DNA of 58,569 nt from Sphingomonadales bacterium 39-57-19 (GCA_002282385.1 NCJG01000010.1:1-58569), one strand, 5' to 3'; shown: positions 6,894-16,372, counted from the stretch's first letter. Program-made: numbers and translations. Notes: generated from the letters alone by a model not told the origin.

Positions 6894-9800
6894 GCTATGC
6901 CGAGCTTGCCTGCACCAGCAGCTATTCTTTCTTACGCGGCGCATCGCCGCCATCGGATTATGTGGCGGAGGGTATCCGGCGCGGGCTGACCGCCATCGGC
7001 ATTGCTGATCGCAATACCGTCTCTGGCGTTGTGCGCGCTTGGAAGGCGTTGGGCGATACGCCCGATGAAGCGCGTAGTGCATTGCTGGCGGCCAAGCGGG
7101 ACGCGGGCGAACCCGAACAACTGACCAAAGCCGAAGAGGCCGCCTGTGAACCGAATATCCGCTTTTTGGCGGGATCACGGCTGGTGTTTTCCGACGGCAC
7201 GCCGGACATCATTGCCTATCCCGCCACGCGGCAGGGGTGGGGTAATCTCACACGGTTGCTGACCGTCGGAAATATGCGCGCCACAAAAGGCAGCTGCATC
7301 CTGAAGTTCGATGATTTGTCCGACCATCTGGGTGATTTGCTGCTCATCGTCATGCCATATGCGACCGCTGACGCGGAGGAGGCACATAAGACCCCCCCTT
7401 TATATGCGTTCAAAGAAAGCGCGAAGCCCATAGCCGCGCCATCGCATCTCAAGCTGGTGTCGACCGCGCCGCAGGATTGGGAAAGCGTGCTGCGCCGCCT
7501 TGCGCCTGTGCATGCGGGCAAGCTTTGGCTTGGCGTATCAACGCATCACAGGGGAAAGGATAAACGGCAGCTGGCACGTTATCGAAAGGTCGCAAACGCC
7601 TTTGACGTGCCCCTGCTCGCGACGAACGATCCGCTTTACGCGACCCGCGATCAGCGTCCGCTTCACGATATTGTCACGTGTATCCGCATGGGGACGACCA
7701 TCCAGAAAGCAGGCTTTGCACTGGAGGCAAATGCCGAGCGGTACATCAAGTCCGCGGACGATATGGCGCAGTTATTCCATGCCTGTCCCGAAGCTGTGGC
7801 CGAAACCGAATGCTTTGCCGCACATATTCAGTTCGACCTTGAACAGTTGAAATATGAATATCCGCACGAGCCGGTGCCGGGCGGCTGGACCCCCGACGAC
7901 TGGCTGGCGCATCTGGTGTGGACGGCGGCGCATGAACGCTATGGGGCGAAGCTTCCGAAGAAAATCCGCAAGTCGATTGAAACCGAGCTTGCGTTTATCC
8001 GCACCGAGAAATTCGCGTATTATTTCCTCACGGTCCACGATCTGGTCAAATTTGCGCGTGATCAAAAGCCGCCGATTTTATGCCAAGGGCGTGGTTCGGC
8101 GGCGAACTCTACGGTGTGTTTCCTGCTTGGCGTGACGTCTGTTGATCCGCTTGTAAACACGCTGTTATTTTCGCGCTTCATTTCGTCCGACCGAAAAGAG
8201 CCGCCCGATATCGACGTTGATTTCGAACATGAGCGGCGTGAGGAAGTCATTCAATATATCTATCGGCGCTATGGCCGCCACAGGGCCGCGATTGCCGGAA
8301 CGATCATCCATTACCGCTCGCGCAGTGCGGTGCGCGAAGTGGGAAAGGCTTTGGGCCTGACCGAGGATATCACAACGCGCATGGTCAGCACGGTCTGGGG
8401 CAGTTTCGGTAGCGGTCCTGATGAACGGCGGCTGGTCGAGGCGGGGTTTGATCCCGACAATCCCGAAATTGCCCGGCTGAAGGCGCTGTCAGAACAGTTG
8501 ATAAAATTCCCGCGCCATTTGTCGCAGCATGTCGGCGGTTTCATCCTGACCGAAAACAGGCTCGATGAAACTGTGCCCATTCACAATGGCGCGATGAAGG
8601 ACCGCAATTTCATTGAGTGGGACAAAGACGATATCGACGCATTGGGGTTGATGAAGGTCGATGTGCTCGCGCTGGGTATGCTGACGTGCATACGCAAGGC
8701 TTATGACATGATGCGTGAGCAGGGAATTGGCGATTATGATCTGAAGGTCGACATCGATTCCGATGATCCCAATGTCTATGACATGCTGTGCAGAGGTGAG
8801 AGCCTGGGCGTGTTTCAGGTCGAAAGCCGGGCGCAAATGAACATGCTGCCGCGCATGAAACCGCGCAGCTTATATGATCTCACTATTCAAGTCGCGATTG
8901 TCCGTCCCGGCCCCATCCAAGGCGATATGGTGCATCCTTATTTGCGGCGACGTAATGGGGAGGAAAAGGCCGAATATCCCTCGCCCGCCCCGCCATATCC
9001 GCCAGACGAGCTGAAACATGTGCTTGGCAAAACATTGGGTGTGCCATTGTTTCAGGAGCAGGCGATGAACCTTGCGATCACCGCTGCCGAATTCAGCGAG
9101 GCTGATGCCAACCGTTTGCGCAAGGCGATGGCAACGTTTCGCAATGTCGGCGGGATGGAGCATTTCGAAACGATGATGGTCGAAGGCATGGTGCGGCGCG
9201 GCTATGAACGCGACTTTGCCCAGCGCTGCTTTGGCCAAATTCAGGGCTTCGGATCATATGGCTTCCCCGAAAGCCATGCGCTGTCTTTTGCGCGGCTGGT
9301 CTATGTGTCGTCGTGGATCAAACATTATCATCCGGCCATTTTCGCCGCCGCCTTACTCAATTCCCAACCCATGGGCTTTTACGCCCCGGCGCAGATTGTC
9401 CGCGATGCGCAGGAAAATGGGGTGGAGGTCAGGCCGATAGACGTCAATGCGAGCCATTGGGATAATGCAATCGAGCAAGGCGCGCTGCGATTGGGGATGC
9501 GACAGATAGACGGATTTCGGGAGGTATGGGCGCACGCCATTGCCCGGCATCGGCCATTTGGGTCCATCGAGGATTTGGCGCGCCGTGCCGCGCTGCCACC
9601 GGCTGCTATGCACTTGCTTGCCGATGCCGATGCCGTGCGATCATTGGGTTTTGACCGGCGAGAGGGCGCGTGGGAAGCGCGGCGAACGCCGTCAGACGAA
9701 CTGCCGTTGTTCGCTGCGGCCAACGCGCGCGAGCTTGGCGCGGAGGCCGATGCGATGTTGCCAGCGATGCCGGCCAGCGAACATGTCGCGGCAGATTATC

Positions 9801-10285
9801 AGATGACCCGGCTTTCGCTAAAGGGGCATCCGATGCAGTTCCTGCGCGGGATGTTCGCACGCGAGGGCGTGCTGAGCTGCGCTGAGGCCAATGTCGTCAA
9901 GAACGGCAGGCGCGTGCGCGTGGCCGGCGTCGTGCTGGTCCGACAGCGTCCTGGCAAAGGCAATGCGATTTTCATCACGATTGAGGACGAAAGTGGCGTG
10001 ACCAACATCTTATTATGGGCGCGGTTGTTCGACCGGCAACGCCGCGCCGTCATGGCGTCACGGCTGATCATTGCCGAGGGCGAAATTCAACGCAGCAAAG
10101 AAGGCGTGGTGCACCTGATGGCGACGAATATTATCGACCGCACCGACGATCTGGCGCGATTGTCCGAAACGCATCAGGCCAATGTCGGGAAACCCAAAAT
10201 CGACGAATTTGCACGGCCACATGCCCCACGCGGCAGCCACCCGCGTGATGTGCGGATCTTGCCCAAGTCCCGCGACTTTCACTGA
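6890..10285 (+). CDS. dnaE2: DnaE2 (ImuC) error-prone DNA polymerase III alpha subunit
   Basis: This encodes about 1131 residues, the usual length for DnaE2. The N-terminus ('MSYAELACTSSYSFLRGAS') is the PHP-domain start typical of DnaE2. Then come the polymerase palm with the acidic motif 'PPDIDVDFE', 'CQGRGSAANS' before it, 'RPGPIQGDMVHPYLRRR', the tandem helix-hairpin-helix region ('HAIARHRPFGSIEDLARRA') and a C-terminal OB fold ('VAGVVLVRQRPGKGNAIF'). It is the catalytic subunit of the SOS mutasome and works with ImuA and ImuB on damaged templates. The start at 6890 overlaps the imuB stop as ATGA; a more upstream in-frame ATG at 6866 lies inside imuB and adds no conserved sequence. It ends three bases from the convergent gloB stop. 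Confidence 0.93.
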   Translation: MSYAELACTSSYSFLRGASPPSDYVAEGIRRGLTAIGIADRNTVSGVVRAWKALGDTPDEARSALLAAKRDAGEPEQLTKAEEAACEPNIRFLAGSRLVFSDGTPDIIAYPATRQGWGNLTRLLTVGNMRATKGSCILKFDDLSDHLGDLLLIVMPYATADAEEAHKTPPLYAFKESAKPIAAPSHLKLVSTAPQDWESVLRRLAPVHAGKLWLGVSTHHRGKDKRQLARYRKVANAFDVPLLATNDPLYATRDQRPLHDIVTCIRMGTTIQKAGFALEANAERYIKSADDMAQLFHACPEAVAETECFAAHIQFDLEQLKYEYPHEPVPGGWTPDDWLAHLVWTAAHERYGAKLPKKIRKSIETELAFIRTEKFAYYFLTVHDLVKFARDQKPPILCQGRGSAANSTVCFLLGVTSVDPLVNTLLFSRFISSDRKEPPDIDVDFEHERREEVIQYIYRRYGRHRAAIAGTIIHYRSRSAVREVGKALGLTEDITTRMVSTVWGSFGSGPDERRLVEAGFDPDNPEIARLKALSEQLIKFPRHLSQHVGGFILTENRLDETVPIHNGAMKDRNFIEWDKDDIDALGLMKVDVLALGMLTCIRKAYDMMREQGIGDYDLKVDIDSDDPNVYDMLCRGESLGVFQVESRAQMNMLPRMKPRSLYDLTIQVAIVRPGPIQGDMVHPYLRRRNGEEKAEYPSPAPPYPPDELKHVLGKTLGVPLFQEQAMNLAITAAEFSEADANRLRKAMATFRNVGGMEHFETMMVEGMVRRGYERDFAQRCFGQIQGFGSYGFPESHALSFARLVYVSSWIKHYHPAIFAAALLNSQPMGFYAPAQIVRDAQENGVEVRPIDVNASHWDNAIEQGALRLGMRQIDGFREVWAHAIARHRPFGSIEDLARRAALPPAAMHLLADADAVRSLGFDRREGAWEARRTPSDELPLFAAANARELGAEADAMLPAMPASEHVAADYQMTRLSLKGHPMQFLRGMFAREGVLSCAEANVVKNGRRVRVAGVVLVRQRPGKGNAIFITIEDESGVTNILLWARLFDRQRRAVMASRLIIAEGEIQRSKEGVVHLMATNIIDRTDDLARLSETHQANVGKPKIDEFARPHAPRGSHPRDVRILPKSRDFH

Positions 10286-10288
10286 TTG

Positions 10289-11014
10289 TTAGGCGGCGTC
10301 CTTCGCCGCCCGGCGGGCCGCCAATTCCTCCACGGAGCTTGCGCGCATGAACGGGTTGGTTGCGCGTTCCAGTGCAATTGTCGTTGGCACTGTTGCCTCG
10401 CCGCGTTCGCGCGCGGCGACAACATCAGACACGCGCTGCTGAAGCGCGGCATTGTCAGGCTCCACGGTCACCGCAAAGCGCGCGTTGCTTAACGTATATT
10501 CGTGCGCGCAATAGATGGCCGTAGCATCGCCCAACGCTTCAAGCGTGCGCATATTGTCGAACATCTGCGCAGCGGTCCCTTCGAACAAGCGGCCACAGCC
10601 CATCGCGAACAAGGTGTCGCCGACAAAAGCGACCTGCTCGCTTTCGAAATGATAAGCGATGTGCCCCGCCGTATGCGCGGGAACGTCCAGAACCATCGCC
10701 CGCACGCCACCCAGTTGCACGACGTCTCCGCCGCGGACCTGCACATCCAGCGTCGATATCCGCTCCGCCTCTGCCGCTGGTCCTGTGATGACGCAGCCCG
10801 TCGCCGCCTTAATCTCTGCATTGCCGCCGACATGGTCGGGGTGCCAATGGGTATTCCAGATTTGCGAAATCTTCCATCCGCGCGCCTCGGCTGCCGCGAG
10901 CACCGGTTCTGCCACGGCCGGGTCGATCACGAGGGTCTCGCCGCTTGTTGCTTCATGTACCAGCCAGACATAATTGTCGGACAGGACCGGAACGCGGACA
11001 ATTTCAATCGCCAT
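10289..11014 (-). CDS. gloB: Hydroxyacylglutathione hydrolase (glyoxalase II)
   Basis: This encodes about 241 residues of the metallo-beta-lactamase fold. The binuclear metal motif THWHPDH is present, followed by 'PAHTAGHIAYHF', 'AFVGDTLFAMGCGRLFEG', 'IYCAHEYTLSNARFA', which form the remaining metal and glutathione contacts, and a short C-terminal HAGH domain. It hydrolyses S-lactoylglutathione to lactate and glutathione, the second step of methylglyoxal detoxification. The start at 11014 is chosen because the upstream gene ends TAATG at the same place, so the two genes share one base and are probably translationally coupled; homology also begins here ('MAIEIVRVPVLSDNY'). Confidence 0.9.
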   Translation of the reverse strand: MAIEIVRVPVLSDNYVWLVHEATSGETLVIDPAVAEPVLAAAEARGWKISQIWNTHWHPDHVGGNAEIKAATGCVITGPAAEAERISTLDVQVRGGDVVQLGGVRAMVLDVPAHTAGHIAYHFESEQVAFVGDTLFAMGCGRLFEGTAAQMFDNMRTLEALGDATAIYCAHEYTLSNARFAVTVEPDNAALQQRVSDVVAARERGEATVPTTIALERATNPFMRASSVEELAARRAAKDAA

Positions 11015-11454
11015 TACCAGACGCCTATATTGGGCATGCTGACCCACGGTTCTGCCGGCGGCAGATTGCCCTCTTGCAACAGTTCAATCGAAATGCCGTC
11101 GGGGGTACGCACAAACGCCATATGACCGTCGCGCGGTGGCCGGTTGATCGTGACGCCTGCGTCCATCAGTGTTTGGCAGGTCGCGTAAATATCATCGACC
11201 CGGTACGCCAAATGGCCAAAGTTGCGGCCGCCATCATAAGCCTCGGCTGCGCTGCCATCGGCGGGTGGCCAATTGTGCGTCAATTCCACTTCCGCCAAAC
11301 CATCTTGTCCGGGCGCCGCGAGGAAAATGAGCGTGAAGCGGCCAGCTTCGCTGTCGAAACGGCGGACTTCTTCCAGCCCAATCAATTTGAAGAACGCGAC
11401 CGTCGCGTCAGGGTCCGTCACGCGGATCATCGTGTGGAGATATTTCGTCGGCAT
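11014..11454 (-). CDS. gloA: Glyoxalase I-like lactoylglutathione lyase (VOC family)
   Basis: This encodes about 146 residues with the two-module vicinal-oxygen-chelate fold. The segments carrying the four metal ligands of glyoxalase I are recognisable: 'HTMIRV', 'VELTHNW', 'FGHLAYRV' and 'GISIELLQ'. It should isomerise the methylglyoxal-glutathione hemithioacetal to S-lactoylglutathione, which the directly following gloB product hydrolyses. The ATG at 11454 is preferred to one at 11469 because GGAG lies five to six bases before it. The pairing with gloB supports true glyoxalase I activity rather than another VOC function. Confidence 0.85.
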   Translation of the reverse strand: MPTKYLHTMIRVTDPDATVAFFKLIGLEEVRRFDSEAGRFTLIFLAAPGQDGLAEVELTHNWPPADGSAAEAYDGGRNFGHLAYRVDDIYATCQTLMDAGVTINRPPRDGHMAFVRTPDGISIELLQEGNLPPAEPWVSMPNIGVW

Positions 11455-11539
11455 ATTCGCTCCGTTCATGGCGCTGTCTATAATCGCGCAGATAATGGAC
11501 CGTGACAGCTACAGGCGCAAGGGGCGTGCAGGCGGAATA

Positions 11540-12322
11540 TTATCGCGATTCCGGTTCGGCAGACGGCGGTGCGCTGGCGGCCAATGCGGCCAGCTGCGCC
11601 TTTGCTGTCGCCGCTTGGCGGCTGTTGGGTGCGATTGCGATGCATTGTTCCCATTGCTTGCGCGCCGCAGCTTCATCACCCGCGGCAATGGCAATATTGC
11701 CCGCCTCCAATGCGACGGCGGCATCACGCGGCAGAAGCGATGCTGTCGTCTGGATATAGCTTAATGCATCGGGCAGCTTGTTCATCCGCCGCGCCAAAGT
11801 CGCCGATAACAACCATGCCGTGCCATTTTCGGGCGACAGCTTTCGTGCGGTTGTCAGCGCAGCTTCGGCATCGGCCGGTCTGCGCAACGCAACCAAAGCG
11901 CGCGCGCGATCAACCTCGCTATCCGCACGTTCGGTGCTTTCCAGTGTTTGGGCGGCAAGCGCTTTGTCTAATGCCGCCAATGCCGCGTCGGGCGTATCGG
12001 CGGCAAGCGCAGCATTGCCCGCCTGCGCCCAGAAACGCGCGGCGCGGGTATCCCCCTTTTCCTCGGCCAATTTAGCCGCCTCGGTCAGCATGGGTATCGC
12101 AAGGTCGAATTTAAAATCGGTCGCAAGCGCATAACCATGGCACGCGCGCGCAAGATAGCCGCCGCCTTGCTGCGTCCATAGGCTTGCCTCGGTGACCGCA
12201 GATGCAGGGTCAGTACCGGCGAGCTTGATGCATTCGTCAAACTGGACTTCGTTCAGCGTGGACAATGGTTGCGCGGACGCGGGGGCCGCGATGAACAGCA
12301 AACTCGATACAAGCTTTAGCAC
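11540..12322 (-). CDS. Exported tetratricopeptide-repeat protein
   Basis: This encodes 260 residues with an N-terminal signal peptide (hydrophobic run ending APASAQ) and alanine-rich helical repeats of TPR type across most of the chain, for example 'AARFWAQAGNAALAADTPDAAL' and 'GTAWLLSATLARRMNKLPDAL'. A TPR scaffold in the periplasm usually mediates protein contacts; no partner can be named. The start is a GTG at 12322 with AAGGAG seven to eight bases upstream. The hydrolase gene ends 19 bases upstream on the same strand, so the two are probably co-transcribed. Confidence 0.75.
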   Translation of the reverse strand: MLKLVSSLLFIAAPASAQPLSTLNEVQFDECIKLAGTDPASAVTEASLWTQQGGGYLARACHGYALATDFKFDLAIPMLTEAAKLAEEKGDTRAARFWAQAGNAALAADTPDAALAALDKALAAQTLESTERADSEVDRARALVALRRPADAEAALTTARKLSPENGTAWLLSATLARRMNKLPDALSYIQTTASLLPRDAAVALEAGNIAIAAGDEAAARKQWEQCIAIAPNSRQAATAKAQLAALAASAPPSAEPESR

Positions 12323-12341
12323 GGGCGCTCCTTCAATAAGG

Positions 12342-13079
12342 TCAGACCAGCTTCGCCACGCTGTCGATCAACAAGGCAATATCCGCATCGCGCGAAAGCC
12401 GGTGGTCGCCGTCCTTTACCAAGATGGTCTGCACGTCGGATGAACGAAGCTTGGCAGCTAGGCTTAATGACGTTTGCCAAGGCACGTCAGGGTCGCACTG
12501 CCCGTGGATCAGGCGCACCGGGCAGTCGATACCGATTTCGCCATTCAGCCGCAGATTATCCTGTCCGGATTGCCAAAAGGCGCGGGTGATGACCATGGGG
12601 TCATAGCCATAATCGCTTGGGCGCTCGATGCGTCCGTCGGCGGCCATCGTCGCGCGGTCGGTATCGTTGAAATCCCAATCGGTGAAATCGGGGGCTGCGG
12701 CGATGCCCACCATCGCCATGACCTGCGCGCCAAGCGCTTCGGCCACCAGCAGCATGAGCCATCCACCCATGGACGAGCCAACCAAGATTAAGGGCCCAAT
12801 TTGCGCATGGGCAATGACCGCGAGAACGTCATCACGCCAGATATCCAGCGTGCCGTCTTCAAATGCACCTTCGCTCTCGCCGCAACCCGAATAATCGAGC
12901 CGCAACATGCCGATGCCTTGCGCCTCTGCCCAAGCGCACAGCGCCGTTGCCTTGCCACCCTGCATATCGGACATATAGCCCGGCAGGAAAACAAGCGTTG
13001 GCCCGCGGCCTTTGCTCAGACGATAGGCGAGCTTGACGCCATCATGACGCGTGGCAAAATGTGGAGCTGTTTTTGTCAA
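12342..13079 (-). CDS. Alpha/beta hydrolase, ABHD10-like
   Basis: This encodes 245 residues with a complete alpha/beta-hydrolase catalytic set: the nucleophile elbow GSSMGG, the acid in 'HGQCDPDVPW' and the histidine in 'KDGDHRLSR'. The N-terminal 'FLPGYMSDMQGGKA' contributes the oxyanion loop and resembles the mitochondrial ABHD10/palmitoyl-thioesterase group. An esterase or thioesterase acting on small acyl groups in the cytoplasm is likely; there is no signal peptide. It sits 13 bases after the DUF6356 gene and 19 before the TPR gene, in a minus-strand run. Confidence 0.8.
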   Translation of the reverse strand: MTKTAPHFATRHDGVKLAYRLSKGRGPTLVFLPGYMSDMQGGKATALCAWAEAQGIGMLRLDYSGCGESEGAFEDGTLDIWRDDVLAVIAHAQIGPLILVGSSMGGWLMLLVAEALGAQVMAMVGIAAAPDFTDWDFNDTDRATMAADGRIERPSDYGYDPMVITRAFWQSGQDNLRLNGEIGIDCPVRLIHGQCDPDVPWQTSLSLAAKLRSSDVQTILVKDGDHRLSRDADIALLIDSVAKLV

Positions 13080-13092
13080 AACGGGGCCTGGG

Positions 13093-13347
13093 TCAAATCA
13101 CCCAATCGACGGTCAGCATTTGGGCCACATCCTGCCCCTTTGCGCGGCGCTGCTCGACCATGATATGGTTCAACCGCTTCACGGTATCGCTGCCGGACGT
13201 GATGCAGAGACCGGGAACGAACGCATGCACCAGCGCCTTCATCCCACCCCAGATCATCGCAAAACCAAATCGGCTGGCGACGCCAAAATGTTTGGCATAA
13301 TTTTCATCGACACTTTTGGGATGTTCGACAAAGAGGCGGTTGAACAT
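13093..13347 (-). CDS. DUF6356-like small membrane-associated protein
   Basis: This encodes 84 residues of unknown function. The pattern 'MFNRLFVEHPKSVDENY', a hydrophobic central stretch ('FGFAMIWGGMKALVHAFVPGLC') and 'TGSDTVKRLNHIMVEQRR' fits the small DUF6356 family of sphingomonads and relatives, from memory of that family. The central segment could be one membrane-spanning or membrane-binding helix. The ATG at 13347 follows GGAAAGG at a suitable distance. Confidence 0.7.
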   Translation of the reverse strand: MFNRLFVEHPKSVDENYAKHFGVASRFGFAMIWGGMKALVHAFVPGLCITSGSDTVKRLNHIMVEQRRAKGQDVAQMLTVDWVI

Positions 13348-13389
13348 GGGAACCTTTCCTTCAAAAACTACCGCAGCTTAACCAATCGC

Positions 13390-14478
13390 TCAGTTAAAAT
13401 CAAAGCCGAAGCCCGATTTCGCGTTGCGATCCTGCGTGCACATGGTTTTCAGCTCGGTCCACTCGGCAGGGGTTAGGGCGGGCTTGTAGTTTTTGCCTTT
13501 AACGATGCTCTTCTCAAACGCGTCTTTGCGGGACCGCGACAGCGGGTGGCTCGACATATATCCGGCTATGCCATTGTCCGATGTGCTGGAATTTGCGCTG
13601 CCATCCATTTCGGAAAGCCGGTCAAAAAATGACGCGGTGCCGATGGGCGAGATATTGGCACCGCCAAGCGCTTTCATCGAATGGGCATCGGCTTCCGCTT
13701 CGGACTCGCGGCTGTAGCTCATGGACAGCATGTTATTGACCAGCGCGCCGCTATTGCCATCAATGCCACCCAGAACGACCGCAAGGCCCATTTGCCGAAG
13801 CAAAGCCTGCATGACATGCTTTTCACGGACATGGCCGATTTCATGCGCCAATACGCCAGCAACCTCATCGGGCGAGCGCGCCTGTTTGACGAGGCCATCG
13901 AACAAAATGACATTGCCACCGGGCAGTGCCACCGCATTTACCATGTCAATTTTGGCGACCTCCACTTGCAAGTCGTCCGGATTGGCATCGAGCGACGCGA
14001 CCAGCTTTTTCAACGCTGCGTCTCCGGCAGGCGTGCTGCAAAACCGGCCGCCAAAATCACCCACAAGCGCATCGCCAAGTTTCTCGTCGACGCTGGAGGG
14101 GATCAGTGGTGCCAGCCATTGCGGGCTCAAAAGAACGACGGCGATCGCCGCCGCGCTGGCCAAGGTGAAGGCGACTGCCGCTTTCCCAAAGCCAAGCTTG
14201 TCAACCCAGCCACCATAATTGCGCCGTGCGGGCAGCATAGCGTTGAGGTCCGTCGGCACTGGGCCGGACAGCATTAACCGCCATCCGTCCGCCGCCTTTA
14301 ATCCATAGACGTCGGCATCGTCCTTGTGCGTCACATATTCGATATCGGAAAATGCGAACGGGCCATGTCGCCGTTCGGTTTCCAACAAGAAGAATTGCGC
14401 ACCAATGATCTGCACCTCGACCTTGCGGCGGACGGCGCTTTTGCCGTCATAATGCCACGCGTCGAAAAAGGCAGACAT
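13390..14478 (-). CDS. M48-family zinc metallopeptidase
   Basis: This encodes 362 residues. An N-terminal cytoplasmic region of about 115 residues is followed by one membrane segment ('AAVAFTLASAAAIAVVLLSP') and an M48 peptidase domain with the zinc motif HEIGH (LAHEIGHV), the upstream 'NAVALPGGNVILFDGLV' and the third ligand in 'RESEAEADAHSMKAL'. This is the HtpX/BepA/LoiP type of protease that degrades misfolded membrane or periplasmic proteins. It lies three bases downstream of the DUF898 membrane protein. A YjgN-like protein next to an M48 peptidase is a recurrent arrangement, suggesting a shared envelope role. Confidence 0.87.
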   Translation of the reverse strand: MSAFFDAWHYDGKSAVRRKVEVQIIGAQFFLLETERRHGPFAFSDIEYVTHKDDADVYGLKAADGWRLMLSGPVPTDLNAMLPARRNYGGWVDKLGFGKAAVAFTLASAAAIAVVLLSPQWLAPLIPSSVDEKLGDALVGDFGGRFCSTPAGDAALKKLVASLDANPDDLQVEVAKIDMVNAVALPGGNVILFDGLVKQARSPDEVAGVLAHEIGHVREKHVMQALLRQMGLAVVLGGIDGNSGALVNNMLSMSYSRESEAEADAHSMKALGGANISPIGTASFFDRLSEMDGSANSSTSDNGIAGYMSSHPLSRSRKDAFEKSIVKGKNYKPALTPAEWTELKTMCTQDRNAKSGFGFDFN

Positions 14479-14481
14479 CGG

Positions 14482-15558
14482 CTAAATCGCCCCCACATCA
14501 AATGCGTCGAGCAAGCCTTCGCCATGCTTTGCAACCACGGTTTCGGACTGGGTCAGATCGTCGATATTGATCTCGCCATAGGCTTCCATATGGTCGACGA
14601 AGAATTTCCAGTTGCGGTACGGCATGAAGATATAGCCAATGCCCAAGGTGCAGATGACAATCGCCATGTTGGCGAGGAAGAACAGGATCCAGTCCGGTGC
14701 CCGTGCGCGGAAGTCAAATTCCAGATTGTGTAAACGCAAGCCACCCACCGCGAGGCGGAAATATTTGCTGTAATAGGCAAGCGCCGCGAGCGGGAGGAAG
14801 AGGTAAAATGACAGCACGGCGACGATCGCGAATATCGCGCCAGCTGCCATTCCCGTGCTTCCCAGTGTGTCGGGAGTCCCACCCGAAGCAGCCATGCTGA
14901 TGCCGAACACCACAGCACCTATGAACACCAAAAACGGTACGAGATAGAATAACAGATAACGCTTCATCAGCGGTTTCCACTTGGCCGATGCTGAAAAGCG
15001 ATGCGGGCCGAAGCTCATGGCGTTCCAAAGGGAAATCATCGACCATGGCACGCCCAAGAAAATGGGCAGCCAACCCACGACGCTTTTCCACATATAGGCC
15101 AGGCCATATTGGAAACCGGGGTCGTCGCTGCCCCCTCTGATACCGCGCCAATAGGTCCGGCTTAGCCGGTACCGGAGCGCGCGGAAATATGCGACGCCCG
15201 TCAGGTAAAACAGCAGCAGGAACATCATCAGGGTCATGGCCGCCGCAAGGATTGCCTCGCCGCGGAAAATCAGACCCTGCGATATCAATTGAATGACGAT
15301 GAGGGGCAGGCCGATCAGCAGGAACGCCATGATGAAGCCGACAAAAAGCTCCATGCCCTTGCCCGTCCATTCCAGACGCTCATCAATGAAGTCCGTCTTG
15401 CTCCACAGATATTCGCGTTCGCGGGTGGTTGCCCAAAACCGATATATGCCCAGCGTGACAATGCTCAGCAACAGGTTGGGAAAGGCGATGCGGGCAAATT
15501 CCAGCCAACTGCCATGGAATCGAAATGCGCTATGCCGTTGAGATAGGTCGTCGTTCAT
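14482..15558 (-). CDS. DUF898 (YjgN-like) multi-pass membrane protein
   Basis: This encodes 358 residues with about six to eight hydrophobic segments and the DUF898 signatures 'FRFHGSWLEFARIAFPNLLLSIVTLGIYRFWATTR' at the start and 'FRALRYRLSRTYWRGIRGG' in the middle. The 'G(I/Y)-RFWAKT'-like motif recurs ('ICTLGIGYIFMPYRNWKF') as expected for the internal duplication. Function is unknown in general; it is probably an inner-membrane protein. It overlaps nothing but is three bases from the M48 peptidase gene, which it likely precedes in an operon. Confidence 0.85.
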   Translation of the reverse strand: MNDDLSQRHSAFRFHGSWLEFARIAFPNLLLSIVTLGIYRFWATTREREYLWSKTDFIDERLEWTGKGMELFVGFIMAFLLIGLPLIVIQLISQGLIFRGEAILAAAMTLMMFLLLFYLTGVAYFRALRYRLSRTYWRGIRGGSDDPGFQYGLAYMWKSVVGWLPIFLGVPWSMISLWNAMSFGPHRFSASAKWKPLMKRYLLFYLVPFLVFIGAVVFGISMAASGGTPDTLGSTGMAAGAIFAIVAVLSFYLFLPLAALAYYSKYFRLAVGGLRLHNLEFDFRARAPDWILFFLANMAIVICTLGIGYIFMPYRNWKFFVDHMEAYGEINIDDLTQSETVVAKHGEGLLDAFDVGAI

Positions 15559-15661
15559 GAAATTGCGGCCCCCAATATTTCACACAAGATGTGCGAAATT
15601 GAAAAGCCTTGTCAAGAAAAGCCATGTAAAAAGGCTATGCGTTTCGATGAAAGCGACCCGT

Positions 15662-15755
15662 CAGTCAGCCGTCACCCTGAACTCGTTTCAGGGTCTTACT
15701 TTCAGAGACCTGAAGTAAGATGCTGAAACAAGTTCAGCATGACGACAGCTGACTG
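15662..15755. repeat. Composite palindromic repeat between pal and the DUF898 gene
   Basis: This is a nested inverted repeat. Outer arms CAGTCAGC (15662-15669) and GCTGACTG (15748-15755) enclose gtcaccctgaactcgtttca at 15671-15690 and its partner at 15719-15746, and a central imperfect hairpin at about 15696-15718. The core belongs to the dispersed family also found at 21504, 21878, 23954 and 58418. It follows the pal stop and could end transcription of the tol-pal operon. Confidence 0.8.
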
Positions 15756-15773
15756 GCATGTACGCTCTACATT

Positions 15774-16304
15774 TTACTGAACGGTAACCGTCACCGCACG
15801 GCGGTTTTGTGCCCAGGCTTGTTCGTCCGAACCCAAAGCCGATGGGCGTTCTTTGCCATAGCTGACGGTTTCGATGCGGCTTGCGTCGACACCGATTGAG
15901 GTCAGGTAATTTTTGGCAGAATTGGCGCGGCGTTCGCCGAGCGCGAGGTTGTAGTCGCGTGTTCCGCGTTCGTCGGCATGACCTTCTACGGTGATGCGGG
16001 CGTTGGGATGAAGGGCCAGCCATTGCGCCTGACGCTGCAACGTCGCCTGATCTTCGGCATCCACATTGAAGCGATCGGTTTCAAACAATATGCGGTCGCC
16101 AAATTGGCCAACTTGTTGCAGGAAATCTTCCTGGCTGCCCGGAACGATCTGGTTAACAGGGGCAGGCGGGGCCGGTTCGGGCTGGGCATATTCGGTGCCC
16201 TCGGCCACCGGCGGCAGTGCTTCAACCTTTTTCTTGCCGCAGCCTGCAACCAGTGCGGTCGATGCCAACAATATGGCGGCCATCTTAATTGTGTTCGTCT
16301 TCAT
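15774..16304 (-). CDS. pal: Peptidoglycan-associated lipoprotein Pal
   Basis: This encodes 176 residues: a lipoprotein signal with lipobox VAGC, a short linker, and an OmpA-like peptidoglycan-binding domain. The signature 'RITVEGHADERGTRDYNLALGERRA' and the following 'LTSIGVDASRIETVSYGKERP' are typical Pal sequence. It anchors the outer membrane to peptidoglycan and works with TolQRAB during cell constriction. It is the last gene of the ybgC-tolQRAB-pal cluster. No ybgF/cpoB gene follows; instead there is a repeat and the DUF898/M48 pair. Confidence 0.93.
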   Translation of the reverse strand: MKTNTIKMAAILLASTALVAGCGKKKVEALPPVAEGTEYAQPEPAPPAPVNQIVPGSQEDFLQQVGQFGDRILFETDRFNVDAEDQATLQRQAQWLALHPNARITVEGHADERGTRDYNLALGERRANSAKNYLTSIGVDASRIETVSYGKERPSALGSDEQAWAQNRRAVTVTVQ

Positions 16305-16372
16305 AGTCTTCTCCTTCGGCTTGCCCGCATGTGTGTCGCGGAATGTATATCAGAAATAATATCGAAACGCAC

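Noticed and set aside
10293..10311. GGCGGCG/CGCCGCC hairpin between dnaE2 and gloB as a terminator
   Set aside because: It lies within the gloB coding end and has no T run.
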